A stretch of 64,000 nt of DNA from Psococerastis gibbosa (taxonomy: Eukaryota; Arthropoda; Insecta; Psocodea; Psocidae): assembly GCA_963971405.1 (NCBI GenBank), contig OZ020485.1, forward strand, positions 46,373,469 to 46,437,468, given 5' to 3'. Shown piece after piece: positions 22,997 to 32,255 of this stretch. Under the pieces are notes generated by a model. That model made no database searches and had not been told where the DNA came from. It saw only the letters and a list, made by a program, of their open reading frames with translations. The position numbers were made by a program, and so were the translations under genes. Each line of letters begins with the position of its first letter. Positions within the stretch are counted from its first letter, which is position 1.

Positions 22997-25291
22997 CAGC
23001 CCTATTTTTCAAAAAAAAATTCACCCGGGGGAGACCTTTGCCTGTACTTATTTCACCTCAAATAGTCCAATCAAAGGGCTTTCAAAACGTGGGCTTGCCA
23101 TTTTATCATTTACTACCCGCGCACTAGCTTTGGGCATTCAAAACGTAGGAGTTCTCTTTTATCGTTGACAACGCGCGCAACACTGGCTCTGATAACACCA
23201 AATGCCTATTTAAAATGCGATGCAGCTGAAGAACAGCGCACAGAATGTGTGCCACCGGAGTATTTCAAAAGAGCTGGCACAGCAGCGTTTGAGAGCTTAG
23301 TTATTGCTACACACTGCATTATTGATGCTGTTACCCTGTCTGAGTGGGTGGATGCGATTAATATTTTATTGTTCGCTGTGTTGACGCAAGCCATATTGCA
23401 GATAATTTGTCACAATTAAAGATTTCGTGCAATTTTAAGCGTTTTTTGGGACACAGTACGCCGCGCGGGATTCTGTGTATGGTTCAAGACTGCATAAGCA
23501 ATAAATAATAACTAAGGTAGGTACGATATAAGCTATGCCTAGCCGGATAGGCCAATATTATTTTTTCTAAGTAGGTACTTATATAAAACCTGAACATGAT
23601 GATCCTATTATGAACACCCAGATATTGTTACCGTGTAGTCTATATTTATTTTAATGTATATATTTGGTAGGTACCTATAAATATTCATTTATTGTACAAA
23701 GCGCACTATTTATTGTTTATTGGCACTAATGTAAGATTTTGACTGTTTTTACTTTGTATTGTAATTACTGGCTGCACCTCACTTCCACGTGCTAAAAAGC
23801 ACACCCATAGTGAGGGATCACAATCATATCTACGTTGCTCTGTATGTATCGTACTATTTGGGAATTAAATGAGTATTAGGCTATTATTATGATATCAGCA
23901 TTTATAATTACAATTAATGGGTGAGCTGAGCTGGGGCTGAGGCCTCTGATTACATTCGAGTTGATTCTAGGGGAACATGATAAGTCGCTGAGACTAGGTC
24001 TACCAGTCAGTCTACGTGCGTGTCGAGTCCTGGTCACAGAACAACATAATATATAAGAACGTTAACTCAATAGTAATATTTTGTTAGGGAAAGACTGCCA
24101 ACTGCCAAAAAAAAAATAATAGTAATGTTGGCCCTCCCGCGTCAGAATCATTCGCTCCTTTTTTCAAATTTTGTGTGGCCGGGGCCCCGGCCGGCCCGGC
24201 TCGCGCTCCCTTCCTATTTAATATTATATTGACCTATTTTGTATTATATAATTGATTTTTAATGACTACTCTGGTATGTACTCTGACAACGTTGTTAGTA
24301 TTCACCTTATTTTAAACAAACTATTTTTTTTTTCATAGTTCCACACTAAGCCGTACCTAACATATTAAATACAAAATTAAGACATACTCAATGACCAACA
24401 CACATTATACTTATTAAGAAATATACATTTCTTTTTATTACTAAATTGAACTCAGTCCATACAAAATCCATCTACAAATTATTTGTGATAACGTGAATAG
24501 CCCGAAATGTAATGTATCAACACGTCGAAATAGATTGTTATGTGGAAATAGGAATACATTCTCGTCCTTGCTCTTCTTCTGGAAAGTCGAGACTGACATC
24601 TTGAGCAGGTTCCACCTATACTCATCATCGGTTGCGAGCCTTCCCTTGCTCGGTGATGAGCCATTCGCCGCCAATAAACCGAATCCTTCAGGCTTTTGCA
24701 TAGCGAACAATGTCGTCTTCTTCCAGCATCACGTCTATCTTTCTCCTCCTTATCAAGGCGGCATGCATGTTCATCCCGAACTAGATTCTCTTAATAAATC
24801 GCTGACATGACATCTCCTGAAAGTTCAAATGATATGATAAGCCAAACTACCCGCACAAATATGAAGAAGAAAAAGTAACGATGCTTCTCCTTTCTCCGAT
24901 CACATGGTGTGTAGAGACCTGTGCATCTTAATACCTTGCCACTTCATATACTGTAGGTACCGTAATTGATCATTTATATATTAATTTCCATTATAGGTTA
25001 CTAATTGATCGGAACATGAGTAGGCAGCCATGGTACAATTACTGACCATGGAAATTTGACATTACCTACACTAATTAATAAAATTGAAAGCATATTTGGG
25101 TAAACTCGCACCAGTCCGATACACAAGGATATTTCCACAAGTCTAACAACATAGATAGTGTCACTTTTCCTGTTTCTGGAACCGTAAAAGCAGCATGTAA
25201 ATCTGTCGAATAGGTACTCGAAATGCCAATGCTTTCGTTATAATAGCGTAGGTCTACACATAGGAAAGGAAAAATAGCAGATTAGTTAAAG
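22997..25291. other. Intergenic, nothing firmly recognised
   Basis: An 84-codon ORF at 23165-23419 has no recognisable family. 23968-24042 is a SINE fragment ('gtcgagtcctggtcac'). A very GC-rich spot with repeated GGCC lies at 24175-24210. 24441-24830 has short ORFs on both strands without clear homology. Confidence 0.5.
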
Positions 25292-25579
25292 AGCCCATAG
25301 GAAATTGTCAGCCCGAAATTTAAAACTTTTTATTTAATTAACTAAGCAAGTTATTAAAGATTTGGCTCATTTCAGTTGTAGAAGTCTACTTTATGCATCA
25401 TATAATAAGGTTATTTTTTACAAAATATTATCATGTCGATGAAAAAGCTACAATTTAAAATATTAGAAATACTATATCTTATCATAGGATGCATGAAGTA
25501 GTCTTTTACAACTTTAATGAGACAAATGTTAAATAACATGATTCGTTAATTATTTCGGGCTGCCAATTTCCTACGGGCT
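25292..25579. mobile_element. MITE with AGCCC(A/G)TAGGAAATTG terminal inverted repeats
   Basis: The left end agcccataggaaattgtcag matches the complement of the right end, and similarity continues inward ('aagtctactttatgcatcat' versus its inverted partner). The interior is non-coding and AT-rich. A partly similar interior occurs at 57498-57890. Confidence 0.75.
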
Positions 25580-25639
25580 GTACACCCTTAATATACTATC
25601 GTCACCCCTATCTGAGATTGCTAGAAAATACTTACTTTG

Positions 25640-26168
25640 CACTATGGAGTTCAACTTGTCAGCACCGACGACTGCCATTTTCTTACTTCTTACTACTGGG
25701 TTCCAGCTTCAGGTGATGCCGATGGCCAGATGATTCATTCACCAGTGCCCAAAGATTCTTCCGTCCCAGAATTTTTTCTATTCCTCCTCCTCCCAATGCC
25801 GTCACGAGTAAGTCCTTCTCCCTGCTTGGAATGGACCATTGCAGGAGAATATGCTCAAGAGTTTCTTCATCCATTCCACAGGCTCGACACAGTGCTGAAT
25901 CCACCAGGTTGAAACAGTGGAGATATTGGTTTGTGGCTCGAGCTGCGAAGGAGGCAACCTCGCGAGGGATTCCCTTGAAGTTCGCCGAGTCACCAGGCTA
26001 GGGCTGAAGTAGGTGTAGCGACCTTCCAACCCTACTTCCTGCACAGCGGTTGATTCATTCCATTTTCAACTCCTGCACTTCGGATTTTACGGTCACAACT
26101 GGAACGACAGGCTCCTGTACAAATCCTGGCCGCTAGGAGGTAGCTGGAGTGACAATGACGATGGAGGG
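25640..26168 (-). pseudogene. Non-LTR retrotransposon reverse transcriptase C-terminal fragment
   Basis: Minus-strand frames give GIPREVASFAARATNQYLHC, then LVDSALCRACGMDEETLEHI. The CxxC..EET..H pattern is the zinc-knuckle-like end of many LINE ORF2 proteins. The frame is broken further upstream (25930-26160). It is interrupted on its 5' side by the hAT-like element at 26169. Confidence 0.65.
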
Positions 26169-26721
26169 CAGTGGCGTAGCCCCCCCCCCCCCAAAATGAG
26201 CAAAACCGCTTCTTTAAGATATTTCGGTAAAAAATTCTCCAGAGAGAGTCCCCCATTTTCCAGTTTTAATGATAAATTTATGGTCTGCAAGTTCAAAACT
26301 GTTATGCTGACAAACTATTTCAGGCCTATCTTATAAAAAACATTCACTGAGATAGCCCCCGGGCCCCTCTTATTACCTGTAATATTCTCAACATGTAAAA
26401 TATAAACATAAATGCTTTGAAAGTGTGTAAATTCCACTATTTCGAGCTTATTCTTTTTCAAAATAATTCTCCCGGGGGAGACCCCCGGGCCCCCCGTTCT
26501 CTAGGGTATAATATGTGAAAACCTCACTAATTTGGGCCCATTTATCTTTTTTTCTCTGGGGGATGAGTCTTGGGGTCGTAATGCCCCCCCCCCCCCAGAA
26601 ATTTTGGTTATTTACGCCAATGCACCCCATTCGAAAACCTATCGGAAGCAGGCAAACTTTATGCATTGATGTTGCACGAAAACTAGACCCCCACCCGAAA
26701 TAAATTCTGGCTACGCCACTG
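26169..26721. mobile_element. hAT-like non-autonomous element with C runs
   Basis: The ends are CAGTGGCGTAGCC and GGCTACGCCACTG, flanked by atggaggg (26161-26168) and gtggaggg (26722-26729), an 8-bp target duplication with one mismatch. Eight-base duplications with CA..TG-type ends fit hAT. The interior has C runs at about 26184 and 26581 and no transposase. Confidence 0.8.
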
Positions 26722-26748
26722 GTGGAGGGACTGCCTGAAACGTGGGCA

Positions 26749-27330
26749 TTACGTTGGACGGATGAATTTCGCATAGCCTACCGCTTTCCTAAGAAAAGCG
26801 GAAAACACAATCTTTCCATCATCATTCAAATGCAACTTATCACGATTATTAAAGAGCTCTTTCTTAATCTGATAGGTTCCATTTGATGAGATCATGAAGG
26901 GAATATACGTCCGAGAATATAGAACATTGTTTCCGTAGCGCCTACAGAGTTGACAAAGTAAAACATTACTCGTGCGTATTTTCTCTCGCAATTCTTCGTC
27001 GAATCTTGGCAAAATCGAGGACACTACAATGGAACAGCGCTCAATAACATGGAGCCGGTCCAGCAATTTCCGCATTTCGGCCACAAACTCCTCGGGCGTT
27101 TGACGGGTATTGATGTTCCGGGCTCGAATGTTATTGGTCCCAAAGTGCACAATAACGATCACATACTTTAAACTCGATTCTACCACCATCCGACAAATTT
27201 TCATGGTTGTCAATCGATTGAGCTTTGCGCCACTCCAGGGCACTACTTCAGCGACTCGTCCGTCCAATTTAACCCCACGGACCATAGAGTCCCCCACAAC
27301 GATTATTCTAGGCTTACACTTCCTCGCCAT
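26749..27330 (-). CDS. SGNH-hydrolase-like protein, probably part of a mobile element
   Basis: An intact 193-codon ORF. It begins MARKCKPRIIVVGDSMVRGV; the GDS is block I of SGNH/GDSL hydrolases (nucleophile Ser). HFGTNNIRA supplies the block III Asn, and near the end DKLHLNDDGK supplies the block V Asp/His. A strong acceptor-like stretch (ttctgtttcag) lies 3 bases before the ATG, so it may be a spliced exon. It sits 184 bp downstream of the THAP ORF on the same strand and just upstream of a LINE tail. SGNH/esterase domains are known in ORF1 of some LINEs (CR1), so a retroelement origin is plausible; substrate unknown. It could equally be an exon of the THAP unit, though the phases do not join simply. 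Confidence 0.65.
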   Translation of the reverse strand: MARKCKPRIIVVGDSMVRGVKLDGRVAEVVPWSGAKLNRLTTMKICRMVVESSLKYVIVIVHFGTNNIRARNINTRQTPEEFVAEMRKLLDRLHVIERCSIVVSSILPRFDEELREKIRTSNVLLCQLCRRYGNNVLYSRTYIPFMISSNGTYQIKKELFNNRDKLHLNDDGKIVFSAFLRKAVGYAKFIRPT

Positions 27331-27514
27331 TGTCTGAAACAGAATGGAAATGCGCTCATTATGATCTTTTTAAACATGTCAGTGTGTTTTAATTTTATAA
27401 CATGTTAAGCCAAAAGAGACCTTAAATGACCTATCTTATTACTTTAAATGGCTGATAAACATAGTAGTTTCCTTACTAACTATTATGTAAAACTTGCCGT
27501 CATTCATTGTTAAA

Positions 27515-28769
27515 TCACATCATCTTCGCAATAGCATTGTAGGCCCTCGGTGCTAATTTATAAAAAGCAACAGCTAGTGCTTTTTGCTTGTTATTCCATC
27601 TTCTGCCCTTGCCTGGTCTGCCTCTGTTGTGCAGTTCTCCTTCGACAATATGGAATGCTAGAGGAGATAGCTTGTCTTGAAGGGCTTCATTGACTTGTAC
27701 CTCCAGATCTTTCAATTTATCCTTCAAACCAGCGGCCTCAGCGCACTTACGTATGTACCCAGTTCGAAAAGCCCGAGCCATTTCTCCAAGCTTAGCCCGT
27801 CGTGGGGTAAGGTCTTTCTTCATCAATCCCAACTGTAATGGGTTCAGCTTTTTGTTTTCTAATAGGCGACGTCTCTTCGGTGGACTAGGGATGAAAAGTT
27901 TACGCTGGGCTTTCAGTTTCGATGTCTTGCATTGATTGGTATCCATGGATCTAGCTTGCTGTGCGATAACTCCGTCTCCATGGTCATCCGTATAATGTAC
28001 GGAAAAGTTCTCGCCAGCAGAGGCAAACGAATTCTGTTCTTCGGCATTGGAGACTGTCATTGGCGTCCTTTCCATTTCATGTGAAGTTACTTCCCAACCC
28101 ATAGGTGTGCTCTCATGCTGAACGAGAACTCCGTCACCTTGGACATCCGTATAACATACGGAATCAGGATCAGAGAAGTTCTCGCCAACAGAGGCGAATG
28201 AATGCTGTTCTTCGCCATTGGAGACTATCTTCGGCGTCCTTTCCATTTCGTAAGAAGAAACTTCACAATCCATAGCTGTGCGCTGATACTGGGCAATCAC
28301 CCCATCATCTTCTGCATCCGGTTCGAGTTGTACTGAGCCAGCAGGAGAAACAGAACTATTGGGAAGGGTATTGGGGCATGATGTGCGAGTAGGCTCTGGG
28401 GTTGTACATAAGAATTCATGGGAAAGAAAAACAGGTGAATTATTTGCTTCACGGCTGCAACTAGCAGGTGGACTTGGATAGGTACGGGAAGACTCATCTG
28501 ACCCGACTATGAGAATCCTCACAGGCAAGTTAATTCGGGGAATCGAGCCACGAATCAGCCTTTTCGTAAAGTGGAGATCACGATACTGAGAGTCAGCGAA
28601 GTGTCTACCACAAATGGAGGCTCGTTTGAATTTTTCACCGTAGTTAATTGGATTTCCCTGCCAGCAGCGACCAAACCTCTTTGAGATCTTTATTAGGAGG
28701 AAACATATGCATGGATACACCGCATTTCGATTTCTGTGAACAGAATTCTACGCAACACCTAAGACTCAT
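27515..28769 (-). pseudogene. THAP-domain protein related to the N-terminal part of P-element/THAP9 transposase, one frameshift
   Basis: From ATG at 28769 the minus strand reads MSLRCCVEFCSQKSKCGVSM and then HMFPPNKDLKEVW, the first half of a C2CH THAP zinc finger. A stop follows near 28647. One base over, the frame continues NYGEKFKRASICGRHF, the second half. The downstream frame is open for about 380 codons. It holds two tandem copies of a 55-residue acidic unit (EMERTP..VSN.EEQ.SFAS.GENFS), a basic KRRR block, a predicted coiled coil (GLKDKLKDLEVQVNEALQ) and GRRWNNKQKALAVAFYKLAP. The last segment resembles the helix-turn-helix after the coiled coil of P-element/THAP9 transposases. It stops with TGA before any RNase-H-like catalytic core. 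It may be a domesticated gene, a truncated transposase, or intact with an assembly error. Confidence 0.7.
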
Positions 28770-28916
28770 CTCTACCGGTTTTAATAAAATAAATAACTGA
28801 AATAGTTGAAAAAATTAAAATACTTATCTGTTGTCAATTACTGTCAATATTTTCTCACCAGTTCAAGTGCTCCAGTGTCCAGGTGGCTCCTGCACATAAA
28901 AATAGTTTAGTTAGGC

Positions 28917-29072
28917 CTCCTGATCATGGCGATTATAATAAAGGGGTTATTATAATTCCCAGATATTAAAAATGTAAACAAGAGAATTTTTAAATCATAG
29001 TGCTATTCAAAATTTGTATGTTTACAGTTTTAATCACAGGAGTAAGTTCATGGCAATCGCTATGATCAGTCT
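28917..29072. mobile_element. GATCATGGCGATTATAATA MITE, degraded copy
   Basis: The left tip ctcctgatcatggcgat is answered by atcgctatgatcag at the right. The body shares 'aatgtaaacaagagaat' and 'attcaaaatttgtatgttt' with the copy at 49038. It lies about 150 bp upstream of the THAP ORF. Confidence 0.7.
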
Positions 29073-30589
29073 GTAGGTGGAATGACTTTAAAAGGTGTGT
29101 TCAATTAGTGCCACATAGGCTACTATTTCTACTTGTAATTGAACATTTTATTTACCTTACAAAACCTTATTTTTGCCTCCACAGTCAATATTTCATTACA
29201 ATTCAGAATATGTTAAAATGTTAGTGGAATAAGGTCACTGTCAACACACAAGTTAGGTTGTATATGCCAGCTACATTAAGGTGCAATTTGTGTATCAAGT
29301 TATTGTGTAGATTAAAATGCAATTGTAACGGAATTTGCCTTTTTCAAACAGTTACTAATAAGATCTTACACATGGTCAAAACTGGCTCGTAAGTGTCCAA
29401 CTAAACGTGATTAAATTATTGTAGGTCACACATTTCACATTTTTTTGTTAACTAGGCATATATGGTTGTGCTAACATCTTACGGGCATATCTCATAGCAC
29501 TGACAAGAGATCTATCAAAGTGAGTGCGTAGGTTTTAAAAATTTGAATTTAAAAAATTGTAATTTACCAAATGTACCTTTTACTATTTTTCCTTCTCACT
29601 TGAACACTTCACAAACAAGGAATGAATGATGAATTAAACAAATTTTAGTTGTTTTGCTACTCAAATGAGTTGCACATGCTATCGATTTTCCATTTTGAAA
29701 ATTAACACCATGTAATATATGTAAGGTGTTGGATGGTATACAACTGAAAATGTTTAAAAAAAACAGGCACATGAAATATGTTTACTCACCTCACTTCCCG
29801 TCGTAGTTCAATTTGATATTGGCTCACAAACTTATTAAAATTTATAAAATTATTAAAGGCCGCTGTGTGTTGTCCAGTCCAATTTCGGAATGTCCGTTGT
29901 TTTCATAGAAATATATTAACTAGAACGGCGGGAGGCATAGTAACCCTTACGGGGCGCCCCTTTATCATAAGCCAAATATCAGAGATAAGTATCAACGTTA
30001 AATATGTCGAAGTCTTACACATTGCAGAACGGATATCTGACTCGGTCTCAACCCTGTACTTAGCTTATAGAGGCTACACTAGCCGCCATGTTGACAAGGA
30101 TCTGCAGCCACGGGATGTTTGTAGTAAATCACAAACAGGTGTCACCAACATAAAATTAAAAAAAATTACAATTTCGCGGTTGGCTATCATGTGTTGGGAT
30201 CAGGGCCAAATGGCCAATCAGAACAGTTCCCGCGTATAACAAAAACCTCCATTGAAGTTAAACGCCCCTGGTCCTGGTCACCCACGATTTAATCGTGTGA
30301 CTTTACCAGGTTCCCAAAGTGGTTCGGAATCCACTATAATCAGGAGGTCTACCCTGTCAGTCAACTCTCCTTCACCCTGAGATGATGGAATCTGCCCTTT
30401 GAGTTAATAAACAGACAAACTCCCCCCGCCGGCCGCCAGGCTGTCTGACAGAGTTGCTTAAAGCAGAAATGCTGAAAACAGACACTGGAAAAGAAAACAA
30501 ACAGCAATTCGATATAGATTTGGGATTTGGAACCAATTCTCTGGCCATCGATTCCAAGTGGTAGTCAGACTATCGATTCGTTTTTGCCT

Positions 30590-30930
30590 ATAGGGAAGAA
30601 CACATAGACCTCTTAGCGGCAAAAATACGAAACATTATTTATAAATTTCTACAACTGAGACAATGCCTTAATACAGAAATACTAATGATGGTATACCACG
30701 CACTAGTAAAATCTACATTATCATATGGTGTAACCGCCTGGGGAGGAGGAAACCAAAACGTTATAGAGAAATTAAATGTAGGCTAATACAATGGAAAACG
30801 TTAAAAATCATTCACCGGAAACCAAATAGATACATGCCCCATCGAAGACCTATTAAAACTAGCAAACGTACTGTCAATCAAAAAGTTATACATAAAAGAA
30901 TCTATTTGCAACACCTACAAAAAGAACCGG
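30590..30930 (+). pseudogene. LINE reverse transcriptase fragment (CR1/Jockey-like thumb region)
   Basis: The plus strand reads HIDLLAAKIRNIIYKFLQLR, then MMVYHALVKSTLSYGVTAWG, then a frame break and CPIEDLLKLANVLSIKKLYI. YHALVKSTLSYG.TAWGG is the conserved region just after the polymerase core in CR1/Jockey LINEs. Stops and frameshifts show it is dead. Confidence 0.75.
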
Positions 30931-31443
30931 TCCGAGTTTACTCGAACATGCTTTCCAATTTATCAACATTAGTAGATCTAGAGCAGCGGTCGGCAACTTT
31001 TCTCTCCAGTGGGCCAAATTTTTTATTATGTTCCTTCCTGCGGGCCGCACTTATTAAATACATATAGGTACCTATTACGGAAACTCGGAAACGGAATACG
31101 GAAACATGTAGGCAATTTCTGTTCTTAAGTAGGCTATATATTTTCCAATAATAAATGTAAACCTCAACAAAAGTTCAAAGTCAAAAATCGCATTAACATT
31201 TAATGCGAAATTCACGGTCAAATGCATTGCGTGTCCTGCCATTATTGCTGTATGGTAATGTGTTGGTCTGACCTATCTAGAATTTACTTCACCTCCAGTG
31301 GCGTCAGGTGGACACCCCCCCCCCCCCCCCCCGAGAAATCTAACCATAGGAAAATTATTTACCATTAAATTACTCATTTTCTCAATCTACTATAATGTTG
31401 ATAAATTGGAAAGCATGTTCAAGCAAACTCGGACCGGTTCTTT
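30921..31443. mobile_element. Element with AAAGAACCGGTCCGAGTTTA terminal inverted repeats
   Basis: The left end aaagaaccggtccgagttta and about 35 further bases are inverted at 31393-31443. It encloses a hAT-style start (cagcggtcggcaacttttct at 30985) and a C run (31314-31332). Its right half matches trr intron sequence 6430-6695. Confidence 0.65.
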
Positions 31444-32154
31444 CCTCCTCTTTTTGGATCCGCAAATTGAAATTTAAACAAGACTATTATAGTGGAACAG
31501 AGTAAGATCAGATGCGACGTCATTTGCTTGAAAAGGATCGTTAAGAAGACTGGAGGAGGAAGGTAGAAGAAGGTTTTAATCTGTTAATTCGTCGTGTAAG
31601 TGAAGATTACTTCCATAGTGAATTCCGCATAGACCCGCAGTCTTCCTAACGATACTATACTTAAGCAAATAATGTCCGATCCAATATTACCTCCTTCGTT
31701 TGCTCCACAATTACACACGGATGATTTGTGCAGTCGCCATTAGCCGACGTTTCTTCCAATGATGTAGTAGGGATAGGGCTTGGTTGATGCAAAATTGCAA
31801 ACCCACAGAGTCTAATTCTGAAAATGCCGTTCATGCGAGCAGATCATGCTTGATCATGTCTAGGGGAAAAATGTGCACTTTCGTCCGGCCGGCTTGCCGC
31901 CAGCTTCCTAAATAATTCACAATTGACAATTATTGTAAAGAACACTTCTGCTACTCTTAGGCTGCAATAGAAAAGACGTCGGCAAATCGCGACTGTGAGA
32001 ATAGTCTGTGTGTATAGGTGTCTATTCCGATTCCGCGTAAAATCGAGTTTTTCGATCCTATAGCTGAGAAGCGTTGTTAGGTTATACTGCATCTAGGCTA
32101 TAGCCTACAAGGTTATAACAGAGTTCTGTTTCTGTTACAGATGTAGGTCTAGTA

Positions 32155-32255
32155 ATGGCAGCTACAACTCTGAAGAACTTGAGTTATTTGAGTCTCATTA
32201 TTTCTGTCAGTGGTCTCCTCCCTTCTGGTAAAAATGTCTGTCTGGTCAACGAAAG
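32155..32255 (+). CDS. NimA: NimA exon 1: signal peptide
   Basis: ATG followed by AATTLKNLSYLSLIISVSGL and LPSGKNVCLVNE. It has a hydrophobic core and ends in donor gaaag/gtaggt in phase 2, which fits the one-base start of the next exon. The Cys in NVCLVNE begins the EMI domain. Too short for ordinary ORF lists. Confidence 0.85.

Larger units (their letters stand above)
29073..32154. other. Intergenic region upstream of the NimA-like gene
   Basis: Contents: a 124-codon ORF at 29865-30239 with no recognisable family; a SINE tail (30254-30500, 'cctggtcacccacgattta'); a LINE reverse transcriptase piece (30590-30930); and a terminal-inverted-repeat element (30921-31443). A 'tgttacag' just before the NimA ATG could be an acceptor from a 5'UTR exon. 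Confidence 0.55.

Noticed and set aside
24441..24830. Gene on either strand
   Set aside because: Overlapping short ORFs on both strands without any recognisable motif.
29865..30239. 124-codon ORF as a gene
   Set aside because: No recognisable domain, lies between repeats, and composition is not gene-like.
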